Counted from the first letter of the stretch, positions 43,885 through 53,712 are shown. The stretch is DNA of 64,000 nucleotides from Photobacterium sp. SKA34 (GCF_000153325.1 NZ_CH724141.1:1117114-1181113); one strand, 5' to 3'. Numbers and translations: made by a program. The notes: a model not told the origin generated them from the sequence alone.

Positions 43885-43920
43885 AAGCGGTCAACACCTC
43901 GGGGAAAATGTCTCCCGCTT
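43885..43920 (-). terminator. Possible terminator after deoD
   Basis: AAGCGG (43885-43890) pairs with CCGCTT (43915-43920) around a large loop containing a GGG/CCC pair; T-rich DNA follows on the minus strand. Confidence 0.4.
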
Positions 43921-43929
43921 ATGGGGTAT

Positions 43930-44640
43930 TTATAAAGAAATTGCTGTTTCTAGTGCGATATTCATCATTTCATTAAATGATTTTTGACGATCTTCTGCAC
44001 TGAGCTTTTCACCACGTTTGATATGATCAGAAACCGTTAGAATAGTCAGTGCTTTTGCACCTAACTCGGCAGCAACGCCGTAAATACCTGCCGCCTCCAT
44101 ATCTACGCCAAGGATACCTAGCTTTTCCATTTTATCGAAAAGATCGCTTTCTGGACTGTAGAATAAGTCAGCAGAAAAAACATTACCGACACGAACCGGT
44201 ACTTTCTGCGCCCGTGCTTGATTTACCGCAGTTTCTAATAATTGATAATCCGCAATTGCTGCAAAATCATGATTTGAGAAGCGAATACGGTTTACTTTTG
44301 AATCTGTTGAGGCTCCCATACCGATGATCACATCCATCAGTTTTACATCATCATGGACAGCGCCACAGCTACCGATACGGATAATATTTTTAACACCAAA
44401 GTCTTTAATTAATTCGTGAACATAAATAGAGCATGAGGGAATACCCATACCATGCCCCATAACCGAAATACGTTGACCTTTATAAGTGCCGGTGTAGCCA
44501 TACATACTACGTACGTCACAAACACGCTTAACATTATCTAGGTAAGTTTCAGCAATAAACTGAGCACGTAGAGGATCACCTGGCATTAGAACTGTTTCTG
44601 CAAAATCACCAAGCTCTGCGTTAATATGTGGGGTGGCCAT
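43930..44640 (-). CDS. deoD: Purine nucleoside phosphorylase
   Basis: A 236-residue hexameric (DeoD-type) PNP that splits purine nucleosides to base plus ribose-1-phosphate. [53 protein letters not shown] (nucleoside-binding Glu) and VSDHIKRGE (catalytic Asp) are all present. GGAGC before the ATG supports the start. It stands apart from deoABC, unlike the E. coli arrangement. Confidence 0.96.
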   Translation of the reverse strand: MATPHINAELGDFAETVLMPGDPLRAQFIAETYLDNVKRVCDVRSMYGYTGTYKGQRISVMGHGMGIPSCSIYVHELIKDFGVKNIIRIGSCGAVHDDVKLMDVIIGMGASTDSKVNRIRFSNHDFAAIADYQLLETAVNQARAQKVPVRVGNVFSADLFYSPESDLFDKMEKLGILGVDMEAAGIYGVAAELGAKALTILTVSDHIKRGEKLSAEDRQKSFNEMMNIALETAISL

Positions 44641-44724
44641 ATATTGCTCCTAGATTTTAATAATTAACAAAGGTTATTGTTGTGTTTTAATGGAAACAGT
44701 TTATGTAAGCGGGATGATTATTCT

Positions 44725-44740
44725 CGCGATCAATATCACA
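44725..44740. promoter_or_regulatory. Possible CRP site upstream of deoD
   Basis: CGCGA, six bases, TCACA: one perfect and one imperfect CRP half-site at correct spacing, about 85 bases before the deoD start. CRP control of nucleoside genes is known in related bacteria; the match alone is weak. Confidence 0.3.
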
Positions 44741-44935
44741 TAATTTAGGCTGTTTTAGATAAAATAGTCAGTTGTTTACTAATTATGTTGAAAAAGAGAG
44801 GTTGAGCTTCTTTTTTTGATGGCTAAATACTCAAATTTTGTCGCAAGAAAACCCCAATGATTATGGTGTATGGCTATTTTGATCATTTATCTTTTTAGGT
44901 AAAATAAAACAATAAAATTAGAGCGAGCATAATTC

Positions 44936-45142
44936 ATGTATAACCTTACGTTACTGTCTGATGGTGAAAGAACACGTATTGAATTAGATAAGCAGGCAGC
45001 TTATACCGTATGGAAAGTAAAAAACGGTAAGGTTGGTTACGAAGCAATTGCTGAACTTATTAACAATATTACCGATGATGATGAGCGAGATTTCTGTGAT
45101 AAATCAGTAACCAAATATAAACATCAAATGGGTGTTAATTAA
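44936..45142 (+). CDS. Small conserved-type protein of unknown function
   Basis: A 68-residue soluble protein, acidic with a lysine-rich tail, no membrane segment or Cys pair. The ATG follows GAGCGAG at a loose distance. The reading frame looks genuine (balanced composition, good hydrophobic pattern: YTVWKVKNGKVGYEAIAELI). The last codons (QMGVN and stop) fall in the direct repeat shared with 51780. Confidence 0.55.
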   Translation: MYNLTLLSDGERTRIELDKQAAYTVWKVKNGKVGYEAIAELINNITDDDERDFCDKSVTKYKHQMGVN

Positions 45143-45184
45143 CTTAGTTGTATGATCTGTATCTGTATAAGCGACCATTGGAAG
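45126..45184 (+). repeat. Imperfect direct repeat, left copy
   Basis: AAATGGG, four variable bases, AATTAACTTAGTTGTAT (identical in both copies), then AT.TG..TCTGTATAA.CGAC and TGGAA. The matching copy is at 51780-51840 in the same orientation. The repeat begins inside the 3' end of the 68-residue gene. Confidence 0.7.
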
Positions 45185-45360
45185 GCTTTGTTACGTAATT
45201 TAAATAAGAGATCAAACCGCTTAAAGAAGATTGTTTTTTATACAAAGCATGGAGTTTCAGGTATACCAAGTCCTGTAAGCTTTTCAAGTTCTTTAATCAT
45301 GGAGTAGGTTTCACCAATCTGAGCGTTGTAGTTTCTGAAGCTGAGTTTTTTCAGCTAGCA
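45185..45360 (-). mobile_element. Remnant of an IS5-family (IS903-like) element
   Basis: Begins with GGCTTTGTTACGTAATT, similar to the IS903/IS5-type terminal repeat that starts GGCTTTGTTG. On the minus strand from 45354 to 45238 a 38-codon frame reads LSFRNYNAQIGETYSMIKEL and then EKLTGLGIPETPCFV before its stop, matching the C-terminus of IS5-type transposases. The frame is broken just upstream (TAG), and no matching second end was found, so this is a decayed 3' end. The outer limit toward 45360 is uncertain. Confidence 0.5.
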
Positions 45361-45769
45361 ATGGCTCGATGGTTTATAAAGGTGTGATAAGGACAAACAA
45401 GTGGGATGTTAGCCAGCTTGAATACTGAAATTATTAAACTTTGTAACGCTATCAATGATATAGAAACCACAAATTACCATCAGTGCTGTTGTCATGGTTA
45501 AGACGTTGAATCGACAAGGTCTCGTCATAAGGTTATGATGATGATTAATTGATGTAGCCGATCAGATAGTAACTTCGTTATTTAGTTCCAACGAATTGCG
45601 GAACAAACCCTACTGAATAGGTAATCGTTAGCTTGATATAAGTTAATTTAGAAATAAAAAATCATTAAATAATAGCTCGAAAATAAATATAACTACTTTT
45701 ATACTTTAATTAAGTATAAAGTAGTTATATATAAATATTTACACTATACAAACCACGATGGAAAAAATA
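45361..45769. other. Spacer after the IS remnant, downstream of the fimbrial operon
   Basis: About 400 bases with no intact gene; more IS-derived sequence could lie here but cannot be recognised with confidence. A stretch at 45690-45735 (TACTTTAATTAAGTA core) is strongly palindromic and may act as terminator of the fimbrial operon. Confidence 0.4.
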
Positions 45770-46909
45770 TTACAAGTATTTAAATTTCCATAAGACTAAA
45801 GATTCAACTTTCCCTTCACTAAGTTCCTTACCGTTCTTATTTCCTAGTAAACGTACATTGAAATCTACCCAGTCACCATTACGATCATGATGAAAATTCC
45901 AACCGGGCGTCATCCAATTACCAGGATGAAAATTATTATAAAATAACTCCAAATTAGTATATCTCAAAGCAAAAAAAATATTTTTTGCAGCAGCGTCTCC
46001 GACTATACGATTTTGTATAAGAATATATTTGTCGTTACCGACATTAATAATATCTTCAACGTCAAAAAAAAGCCCTAATGTTAATCGACCAGGTATATCT
46101 GTTGAGCACTTGTAGCCGAATCCTATGCTAGATAATCTTGTATTTGTGTCTAAAGGATTTTCATTTATTGTTTGTAATGGAATATTTCCCAAATCAATGA
46201 CATTTTGACTCAAAGCTACTGCACAAATACCACTATTATATTTTATAGCGGTTGGTGCTCTAATTTTAATTTTATAAAAGATAATACTTCCATTAGATGT
46301 TTTTAAAGAAAGAATAATGTCATCGATATTGGCAGTACTAGGTACTATATAATTACCCTCACTATTTTTGCGAGGAGTACGTATAAACTCAGCTGTAATT
46401 ATTATTTTTCTTTTATTATTAAGACCTGAATTTGAAAAATTAGGAATAATTGTTGAAGCCTTTTCAAGAGCTACTTTTTCATTATTACCACTTTGAATAT
46501 AAATTCGAACACCAATATCGATGTTGGAAGTTTGCCAAACATTATCTTGAGTTCCAAATTGCTTAGGTGCTTGGCTGGTTTTAATACCGCTGTCTATTGT
46601 TAATATCGCATCAGAAGTTCTGTCACATTTATATACAACTTGAGTCGGATCATTTTGTGAAAATGTAGAGATTGATCTAGCTAATGGAACCCACTTCTGC
46701 TCCCTTACTCCTGTTGTTGTATGATTTACTCTTGTTCTTTGCTCATAAATGTCATTGTTCCAATCTTCGCCCCATGTAGAACTTAAAGTAATTGCTGAAA
46801 GGGCAGTTGTTTTTACATTACTAACATTATTACCTTCAGTATATACGCATTCTGCTTGTGAAGCAGTGGTAAATAAAGCAAGTAATAAATATAATCTTAT
46901 AAATTTCAT
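45770..46909 (-). CDS. Fimbrial tip adhesin-like protein
   Basis: About 379 residues after choosing ATG 46909, which follows ACAGGATT and directly begins a signal peptide (MKFIRLYLLLALFTTASQAE); the upstream in-frame ATG lacks these. A long N-terminal region (about 25-210) is followed by a C-terminal half with paired Cys (SGICAVALSQNVIDLGNIPL; FGYKCSTDIPGRLTLG) of the pilin type. Size and last-gene position in a chaperone-usher operon point to a two-domain adhesin. The receptor is unknown, and no close adhesin family was recognised. Confidence 0.65.
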   Translation of the reverse strand: MKFIRLYLLLALFTTASQAECVYTEGNNVSNVKTTALSAITLSSTWGEDWNNDIYEQRTRVNHTTTGVREQKWVPLARSISTFSQNDPTQVVYKCDRTSDAILTIDSGIKTSQAPKQFGTQDNVWQTSNIDIGVRIYIQSGNNEKVALEKASTIIPNFSNSGLNNKRKIIITAEFIRTPRKNSEGNYIVPSTANIDDIILSLKTSNGSIIFYKIKIRAPTAIKYNSGICAVALSQNVIDLGNIPLQTINENPLDTNTRLSSIGFGYKCSTDIPGRLTLGLFFDVEDIINVGNDKYILIQNRIVGDAAAKNIFFALRYTNLELFYNNFHPGNWMTPGWNFHHDRNGDWVDFNVRLLGNKNGKELSEGKVESLVLWKFKYL

Positions 46910-46922
46910 AATAATCCTGTTA

Positions 46923-47492
46923 TCAATCATAAGAAAATACAAAATGAACTAAAGTTTCATAACGACCACTAAATAGTTTTTCGTCGGGGTTGTAAATTAC
47001 TGGTCGAGCCCTTAAATAAGCAGTCGCGGATTTTTTATTAAAATCTTTTTTAATATGGAAACTACCATTATTAGTAACTGACCTCCAGTTTCCATTATTT
47101 TCTGGTTTATATTCTATTTGAATCGCAACATTCTCTGCTATTCCGGAACCACTATTATTTATATTAGTCGCAAACTTATAGCTGTTCTTGATTAGATCAT
47201 CCGTCAATACATCAATATGAATATACTCAACACTTCGAGAACAACCTCCCAATCTAAGTTTAAATGATTCCCATTCAACATTATTATTTAATAGATCTAT
47301 AATAGTAACATCAGGAAAGGTTACTGTCTGATAATGAGAACCAGTATCCAATTTTAAATTACAAGATGCCGCAGTTATGTTTGCTTTTAATATAACTGGG
47401 TAAATTTCTATTCGCTCAGTTGCTACCGAGAAAAAACTTACCTGTAGAGAAAAAATAAAAAATGGAAAATAAACTAATTTAATTTTTTTCAT
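46923..47492 (-). CDS. Minor fimbrial subunit
   Basis: A 189-residue pilin-like protein with a signal peptide (about 1-25) and the usual Cys pair (ITAASCNLKLD; LRLGGCSRSVE), about 40 residues apart. The end YETLVHFVFSYD has the alternating donor-strand groove pattern and a penultimate aromatic, as in chaperone-usher subunits. It overlaps the usher gene by 14 bases and lies 14 bases before the chosen adhesin start. Confidence 0.75.
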   Translation of the reverse strand: MKKIKLVYFPFFIFSLQVSFFSVATERIEIYPVILKANITAASCNLKLDTGSHYQTVTFPDVTIIDLLNNNVEWESFKLRLGGCSRSVEYIHIDVLTDDLIKNSYKFATNINNSGSGIAENVAIQIEYKPENNGNWRSVTNNGSFHIKKDFNKKSATAYLRARPVIYNPDEKLFSGRYETLVHFVFSYD

Positions 47493-49929
47493 TACATTTC
47501 GCCTCTAAACTATAAAAACCAGAACTATTTTGAGATAAATCATCTAAATCGTAAGGGATTTTACAATCCATATTTTTATTTTCTATCAACCAACTTAGTG
47601 TTAGATAACCCTTTTTTGAATGCATTCCGGATAGTACCGCTAAATTATCATCACCGATTAAGTTATTAATATTATGTTCAAATTTATCATAACTATGATT
47701 ATGAATAGTGGTTCCGAATGGAATGATAGCATCATTCTCAGTGAGTATTTTTAATATCATTTTATGACCAATTATTGATTTAAACTCAATTTTAGTTAAA
47801 GCGCCTGCTGTTGGAACAACAGAAGCTCTAGTAATATCAAACTCAACATTATTAGGAATACTATATGTGTTTACTTGAAATTCATTTTCATAATATTCAG
47901 AAATATTAGGAATTAATGCATAACCAAAATAATCAGTTTTAACTTTATTATTAATTTCTATATTACTACTTCCGTGAGTATCAATTAATGCAGCGGTACC
48001 ATTATGAATACTTTTACCCAAAGTAATCCCACTACTATGAATTGCAATACTTCCATTCAGCCCATAGGTCAATTGGTGATACGTGTCAGATTCACTTATG
48101 CCTGCATTCATTGAGCCAAGACTATGATCATAATTAACATTCAAAGATGAACTATCATGATTTCCTTTAATTAAACTTTCTGTTGCTGATAAACTAAAAT
48201 TATTATTGTAGTAACCAATATTTATATTGCTTGAATTGGTTTTTTCATTTATATTCTCATAGTGAGAAATTGATGAACTGATGTTTTTATATAATGGTAT
48301 TGATAAATTTAAGCCAATAAGATTATCATCACCATATTCTGATTTAACATTAGAATAATATATTGATGTTGATACACCCCAAAAGCTATTATTATAATTT
48401 ATATATGTATTAAGCGTTCCATCATTATTTTTTATTGTTGAATTCTTTAATATAGATAAGGATAATGTTCCAAAACTTGAAAACCCTTTATTAACACTTA
48501 CTCCAACAGTGTAATCATAGTCATTTTCCCAAAAGTTACTATTATACTGACGAATATAATCAGTTGGTGATTTATAGTTTGAATCAAATTTATCATAATA
48601 AATATTAAATCTTAAGTTATGTTTACTGAATTCTTTACTATAATCAACATCAAAATTATATGAATCTTTGTTGTCTTTTTTCTCTGTATATCTAATTTTT
48701 TGATTTTTTAAAGTTAAATTACCTAAATTACCAAAGTTAAAACCTAAACCAACTGATAAAGCTTGATATTTATCGAATAATGTCGTGTTAGTTAAAAGTG
48801 TTGTATAATTGGGGAGTCCATAACTAAAACTTGCTTGAACGATATATGGTTTATATTTTACTTCTTTTTCTCTATACTTTCCGATATTAAAAGAATATTT
48901 ATGCACCCCCTCAGCCAAAAATGATGAAGAAATTGAATATGGAACAGTAAAGGTTTGCTTACTTCCATTATTTTCTGTAATAACAACGGTTAAATCATCA
49001 CTATTCGAGAGAGGTTGTACATCTTCAAGTATGAAAGGTCCAGCAGAGACGGACTTCTCATAAATTAATGAATCATTTTGATACACCGAAACAACAGCAT
49101 TGCTTTTTGCAACCCCTTTTATGTTTGGAGATTGCCTGAATGATGTTCCATCTTCCATATAATTATGATTAATTAAGTTTATTCCTGTTAGTGGAATACT
49201 ACTGTTATGATTAGCTGAAGATGAATAAATCTGACCTGCTTTAAAGTAACTTTTTAGTGCTATTATATCTCTAAATAAATATAAATCATTGGATTTCCAC
49301 TTATCTAAATTATTATATGTAATATTATTAATTATTCGCCATGGGCCTAAAGTTATTTTATTATCTAATGATAAAAAACTACTATCAGAATCGTTATTAC
49401 CCTTTTTATCATAATATTTAGATTCTGAATAATAATAAGTGCTTATTAGAGATGGAATCCCATTATCCCACATAGCTGTGTTATATTTTGATTTATCAAT
49501 GTATATACCTGGTAGGTATATATTTAATTTATGTTTTGATAGATTAAAGTTATAGCTTGCATAAGGGATTTTACCTATATCGACGCATTGCCCTTCCAAT
49601 GTAAATGGAAGATCTTTTGTTTTGACTCTCATATTTGCTAGTAATTTATCAGACAGACATGGGAGTAGCTTTTTATTACGATCTATATTAATAAATTCAA
49701 CACTAATTTCACTAGTACGCTTATCGTTTAAATAAATATTAACAGGGTAGGTACCAGCGACACCACCCTGTACTAGATATGCATTGAGATCATCTTCACT
49801 AATAAGACCAGAAAGTATACTTAAATCAAGGCTTTCATTTTCATGACCATAACTAGAGGACATTAAAGCGATAGATATTGATAATAAGGAAATATCCTTT
49901 TTATTAATCATTTTAAGTCCCTTTATCAA
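47479..49929 (-). CDS. Fimbrial usher (outer-membrane assembly platform)
   Basis: An 816-residue PapC/FimD-family usher, slightly shorter than typical, with a signal peptide, N-terminal periplasmic domain (DDLNAYLVQGGVAGTYPVNI), 24-strand barrel (many Tyr/Asn/Ser-rich strands), plug region, and a C-terminal domain (GALTKIEFKSIIGHKMILKI; LDDLSQNSSGFYSLEAKC). GTSFRQSPNIKGVAKSNAVV matches the conserved usher segment. It collects chaperone-subunit complexes and threads the pilus out. An upstream in-frame start at residue 1 (MIKGLK) or MINKK (residue 7) is possible. Codon use is notably AT-rich. Confidence 0.93.
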   Translation of the reverse strand: MIKGLKMINKKDISLLSISIALMSSSYGHENESLDLSILSGLISEDDLNAYLVQGGVAGTYPVNIYLNDKRTSEISVEFINIDRNKKLLPCLSDKLLANMRVKTKDLPFTLEGQCVDIGKIPYASYNFNLSKHKLNIYLPGIYIDKSKYNTAMWDNGIPSLISTYYYSESKYYDKKGNNDSDSSFLSLDNKITLGPWRIINNITYNNLDKWKSNDLYLFRDIIALKSYFKAGQIYSSSANHNSSIPLTGINLINHNYMEDGTSFRQSPNIKGVAKSNAVVSVYQNDSLIYEKSVSAGPFILEDVQPLSNSDDLTVVITENNGSKQTFTVPYSISSSFLAEGVHKYSFNIGKYREKEVKYKPYIVQASFSYGLPNYTTLLTNTTLFDKYQALSVGLGFNFGNLGNLTLKNQKIRYTEKKDNKDSYNFDVDYSKEFSKHNLRFNIYYDKFDSNYKSPTDYIRQYNSNFWENDYDYTVGVSVNKGFSSFGTLSLSILKNSTIKNNDGTLNTYINYNNSFWGVSTSIYYSNVKSEYGDDNLIGLNLSIPLYKNISSSISHYENINEKTNSSNINIGYYNNNFSLSATESLIKGNHDSSSLNVNYDHSLGSMNAGISESDTYHQLTYGLNGSIAIHSSGITLGKSIHNGTAALIDTHGSSNIEINNKVKTDYFGYALIPNISEYYENEFQVNTYSIPNNVEFDITRASVVPTAGALTKIEFKSIIGHKMILKILTENDAIIPFGTTIHNHSYDKFEHNINNLIGDDNLAVLSGMHSKKGYLTLSWLIENKNMDCKIPYDLDDLSQNSSGFYSLEAKCNEKN

Positions 49930-49934
49930 TTTAC

Positions 49935-50618
49935 CTAAATATTATAATCTATTCGATTGATTCCACCAAAGTCATTAATAATTCCTATGTCTATCGTATT
50001 TTTAGCACTTGGCTTTAACTTCATTGATAACTTGAATTCTTTATTGTTTAGCGGCGGTATTATATGATTTGGCAACTTTTCCACATTGAAAAATTTACCA
50101 TTTAACTTAATATTACTAAAATTTATATAGTATGGTGTTGGGTTATTAATGGAAATACCATTTAATGTTTTCGTTATTTTTATTTTCTTTCCTACAATAT
50201 TAAAGTTAGGATCTGAAATTCCTTCAGGTCTATAAATTAACTTCACTTGTGTCGCTATTGCCATCACAAGTTTACTGTGGCCATCTTTCTTGACTTTTGG
50301 TATGGCGGTTATTGTAGTGTAAGTAATTGATTCTTTATCTTTGGGTAAATCACCAAAAGCACGCGATATTCTTAATGTGATTTTATCATTATGATCAAGA
50401 CTTGAAATTGGTGGTGTAATAATAAAAGCATTTTTATTATTTAATTTTTCTACTTTTCCTTTTACAAAATACTTATCGGTTTCTGAATCATTAGAAATAG
50501 ATAAATTTGCACTTTTACTTGCACCATGAAATATCACTCGAGTTTGATCTAATCGAACTGATGAATGTGCAGGAAGACAAATCAATAGGCTACCAGCTGC
50601 TAGTAGTAATTTTTTCAT
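49935..50618 (-). CDS. Fimbrial periplasmic chaperone
   Basis: A 227-residue PapD/FimC-type chaperone with signal peptide (about 1-19, ending AHSSV). The subunit-anchoring Arg is in LDQTRVIFHG and the Lys in TQVKLIYRPEGI; the G1 strand between them (SKLVMAIATQVKLIYRP) donates to subunits. It caps subunits until usher delivery. Five bases separate it from the usher gene. Confidence 0.93.
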   Translation of the reverse strand: MKKLLLAAGSLLICLPAHSSVRLDQTRVIFHGASKSANLSISNDSETDKYFVKGKVEKLNNKNAFIITPPISSLDHNDKITLRISRAFGDLPKDKESITYTTITAIPKVKKDGHSKLVMAIATQVKLIYRPEGISDPNFNIVGKKIKITKTLNGISINNPTPYYINFSNIKLNGKFFNVEKLPNHIIPPLNNKEFKLSMKLKPSAKNTIDIGIINDFGGINRIDYNI

Positions 50619-50677
50619 TTTGTTCTCTTATATACTAGGCCAGTAAAAATACTGACCTAAATAATATCCATTATTAA

Positions 50678-51334
50678 TTAGTGGTAACTAATATCTACTG
50701 CTGCGGAACCAGTATATTTACCTGGTGCAATATCGGTATCAGAAGTAGAATCTTGGATTACTGCCCAATGAGCTGTAAAGTGGGCATCAATTTTACCGTT
50801 GCCGTCAGCTAGTAAATTAGTATCTGTACTAGTATCACCAATTTCAATTGAATCGTTGAGTTTTATGACCTCACCAAATTTTGGTGAAATCTGAATTCCA
50901 ATATAGTCACTTGAGCTAGTTGAACCATCTTTGAATACTTTAAGAGTATCCATATTGTCATTGCTACCGTCTATATTACTAAATTTAACATAGACTTTTT
51001 GATTGTTTGTTAATTTTGCTGCTGTAGGACACTCTTCAAATGTAATAGTAAAGTCTGTTGCTCCCCAGTAATGACCTTTTGTTACTGAACCATTTGAATC
51101 TCGTGGTGGTACCGCTGATGTTCCCATGTCAACCAATTGATTAGTACTACCAGAGCCAATATTAATTTTACAACCTTGTTCTAGTAATTGACCTGTAAAT
51201 TGGACGGTACCTGTACCTAAATTGACTAATTCAGTTTTACTTGCAAGAGCTTGTAGATCGGCAAATGCAGCTGTACTACATACAGTACCCATAGCTAACA
51301 TGCTAAAAAGAAGTGATGTTTTAAATTTATGCAT
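50678..51334 (-). CDS. Major fimbrial subunit
   Basis: A 218-residue pilin with signal peptide (about 1-25, ending AAFAD), the subunit Cys pair (QLLEQGCKINIG; FTITFEECPTAAKL) and the closing motif YTGSAAVDISYH with penultimate Tyr. It is first in the operon, as expected for the most abundant product, with a 59-base gap before the chaperone gene that could attenuate downstream expression. Confidence 0.9.
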   Translation of the reverse strand: MHKFKTSLLFSMLAMGTVCSTAAFADLQALASKTELVNLGTGTVQFTGQLLEQGCKINIGSGSTNQLVDMGTSAVPPRDSNGSVTKGHYWGATDFTITFEECPTAAKLTNNQKVYVKFSNIDGSNDNMDTLKVFKDGSTSSSDYIGIQISPKFGEVIKLNDSIEIGDTSTDTNLLADGNGKIDAHFTAHWAVIQDSTSDTDIAPGKYTGSAAVDISYH

Positions 51335-51779
51335 ACTTATATTCCTTATAAGTGATTCAAAAAATATTTATTTAACTTAGTAATATTTATCTTTGATTAT
51401 GTTTTACTTTTATTTTGATGGATTATTATTTATTTAAATTGTTAATAAATATATTTAATAACTGCAATTTTTTAACTAAAAAAAGTCATTGTTTTTTATA
51501 AATTGTATTTTTTTCTATCATATTCTATCTTTAATGGTTACTTCCTCATTTATTTAACTGAAGGGATAGTATTGTTATTTGGTGGAAAAGTATTATTATT
51601 TTGTGAGTTTGATGTTTGTTTTTTTACATCTATTTTCGGTGAGAATCACATTTTTATCAAACGGGGGGATAGGCTATGGCGGTTTTAATTAAATAATAAT
51701 GGGACAGTTATTTTGTGGTTGCACGAGTAATATAATTGAATACAAGCTTTTTATTTTAAATAATCATTGAGTGAAAATA
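51335..51779. promoter_or_regulatory. Promoter region of the fimbrial operon
   Basis: About 450 very AT-rich bases upstream of the major subunit gene. Small open frames here lack ribosome sites. No invertible-element repeats were seen, so phase variation by inversion is not supported. Confidence 0.5.
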
Positions 51780-51840
51780 AAATGGGCATAAATTAACTTA
51801 GTTGTATTATTTGGTTCTGTATAATCGACTACCTGGAAAG
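51780..51840 (+). repeat. Imperfect direct repeat, right copy
   Basis: AAATGGGCATA then AATTAACTTAGTTGTAT, matching 45126-45184 over about 60 bases with roughly a dozen differences. The upstream bases spell a frame ending KMGIN and stop, paralleling QMGVN and stop in the left copy. The two copies bracket the IS remnant and the fimbrial operon. Confidence 0.7.
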
Positions 51841-51943
51841 ATAGTCGCTATGTTTAGGGTTTTAGAATATTCTCTTTTTTAAGAATAGAATAATATATTC
51901 TCAGATATGCTTTAAAGACTACCTTTTTATCGTGAGAGAAAAG

Positions 51944-52987
51944 ATGAAAAATATAGTCTTAATTTGTGATATTGACATAAAAAAAGGTAGTAGTTTTTTT
52001 GATTTTTTAATTCAGCTACCACATCCTAATAAACATTTTATTTTATTAGCACGATCTATTTCAGATGATGCTTATTCTGCTTTAAAATCAAAAAAATATA
52101 CCTACTCCTCTTTTGCTAATTCCGCCCAATTGTTTGCTTTACTGCTACGTTATCACCCTCATCTTATCCATTTCCATTTTTATGGTATTGGACATATTTA
52201 TACATTCATTGCACGCGTTTTTTGTTCGAAAATTGTGCTTACAATGCATAATTCACCCCCGAAACACGTTGAGATAACAGGATGGCGTCGTTGGAAACAA
52301 TTGGCTCTAGGTATTCCAATTACTCGCCTCTGTGCTATTTCTCCTTTTATTCAGCGATGGTTAGAAGCGTTTATGCCATCTAAAAAAATATTGCTGATTA
52401 ATAATGGTATAAATTTATCGCGATTTAACTATAAAAAATTACCGCCAATTACGAATAAATTACGTTGTTTCTATATCGGAAGTTTAAGTGCAGAAAAAGG
52501 AATCCACTACTTATTAGATCTGTTTTCTCAACCAGAGTTAACAATAATTTCGCAATTAGATATTTATGGGGATGGGGAGCTGTCTGAGCTGGTGAAGCTC
52601 ACAGCATATCGAGAGCAGTCGATTAATTACCATGGACGTTCATCACAAATTGAGCAGGATTTACAACAAGCACATATTGTATTGATGCCATCTTGTTGGC
52701 AGGAAGCTTTCGGATATGTTGCTGTTGAAGCAATGGCTGTTGGGCGACCTGTTATCGCTGAACCGACTGGTGGGCTTGCTGAGATATTTACCGATAAACA
52801 ACAGGGTTGGTATGTGTGTTTTGAGCAAATAGATCAGGTACAAAAATTGCTAATGTTTCTTTATAGCCAAAATAAGTTACTTGAACGTGTCGGCTTAGCT
52901 GCGAGAAAAAAGGTAGAGCAAAAATATGATATCACAATGCAAATCGCGCAAACTCACGAATTGTATTCATCTTTGATTAAACAATAA
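51944..52987 (+). CDS. Glycosyltransferase, GT4 family
   Basis: A 347-residue GT-B enzyme. The N-terminal half binds an acceptor (HLIHFHFYGIGHIYTFIA); the C-terminal half has the GT4 nucleotide-sugar motif in FYIGSLSAEKGIHYLLDL and PSCWQEAFGYVAVEAMAVGR with the retained EAFGYVAVEA Glu pair. ATG 51944 directly behind GAGAGAAAAG is preferred over GTG 51932. It starts a four-gene cluster (transferase, acyltransferase, transferase, dioxygenase) likely making or modifying a surface glycan. Confidence 0.88.
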   Translation: MKNIVLICDIDIKKGSSFFDFLIQLPHPNKHFILLARSISDDAYSALKSKKYTYSSFANSAQLFALLLRYHPHLIHFHFYGIGHIYTFIARVFCSKIVLTMHNSPPKHVEITGWRRWKQLALGIPITRLCAISPFIQRWLEAFMPSKKILLINNGINLSRFNYKKLPPITNKLRCFYIGSLSAEKGIHYLLDLFSQPELTIISQLDIYGDGELSELVKLTAYREQSINYHGRSSQIEQDLQQAHIVLMPSCWQEAFGYVAVEAMAVGRPVIAEPTGGLAEIFTDKQQGWYVCFEQIDQVQKLLMFLYSQNKLLERVGLAARKKVEQKYDITMQIAQTHELYSSLIKQ

Positions 52988-53020
52988 AACGCTTTAAATA
53001 AGCCGTAAAGGTGGTGATTA

Positions 53021-53707
53021 ATGTTAATAACGGATCGAATTCGTGCTTATATCAAACAAAGAAACACGCCATTAAGCCGATTGTTATATCGACTCGCAAA
53101 GTGGTTCGTTAATGGTCAACTACCTGATTTAGCATGGATATATCGACCTATTTATATTGTTTATCGATTAGCACGTTTTATCTTGCAGCGCTTGTTGAAC
53201 ATTTTTTTCTACCTTCCTATGTTACAGGCGCGGTTAGAACACTACAGCCCTGGATTGAGTTTAGAAAATGGCTTTCCTTTAATCCAAGGACCGATAAAAA
53301 TTTATATTGGCAATAATACGTGTTTAAACGGAGCACTGAGTATTCACGGTCATCCTGATAGTGGGTGTTGCGAAATAAGAATGGGTGAGAATTGCTATAT
53401 TGGTTGGCAGACTGGTATTTCAGTAGGAAAGAAAGTACTTATTGGCGATAACGTTATGATCGCAGGAAGAACGAGCATTAATGCTCACAGCGGTCATAGT
53501 CCAAGTTTAGACCGGTATAAGCCACCAGAAATGGCAGATTTAGTGATTGAAGATGATGTATGGATTTGTACTGGCGTCAATATTGTAAAGCCTGTCACTA
53601 TTGGACGTGGATCTGTTGTTGCATCTGGATGTGTTGTCACTAAAGATGTGCCGCCAAATGTATTGTTTGCGGGTAATCCAGGCAAAGTCATTAGGGCGTT
53701 AAGGTGA
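53021..53707 (+). CDS. Hexapeptide-repeat acyltransferase
   Basis: A 228-residue left-handed beta-helix protein of the LbH/CysE-WbbJ type: repeats such as IKIYIGNNTCLNGALSIHG, IGDNVMIAGRTSINAHSGHS and IEDDVWICTGVNIVKPVTIG, ending VFAGNPGKVIR. The His in NAHSGHSP is the probable catalytic base. It would acetylate a sugar, on a lipid carrier or finished glycan. The N-terminal 80 residues are basic and less conserved. It follows the first glycosyltransferase by 33 bases. Confidence 0.87.
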   Translation: MLITDRIRAYIKQRNTPLSRLLYRLAKWFVNGQLPDLAWIYRPIYIVYRLARFILQRLLNIFFYLPMLQARLEHYSPGLSLENGFPLIQGPIKIYIGNNTCLNGALSIHGHPDSGCCEIRMGENCYIGWQTGISVGKKVLIGDNVMIAGRTSINAHSGHSPSLDRYKPPEMADLVIEDDVWICTGVNIVKPVTIGRGSVVASGCVVTKDVPPNVLFAGNPGKVIRALR

Positions 53708-53712
53708 AATGA

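Noticed and set aside
51503..51688. 61-codon frame upstream of the glycan cluster
   Set aside because: Phe/Ser-rich translation of AT-rich promoter DNA with no ribosome site.
51335..51779. Phase-variation switch at the fimbrial promoter
   Set aside because: No inverted repeats bracketing the promoter and no recombinase gene nearby.
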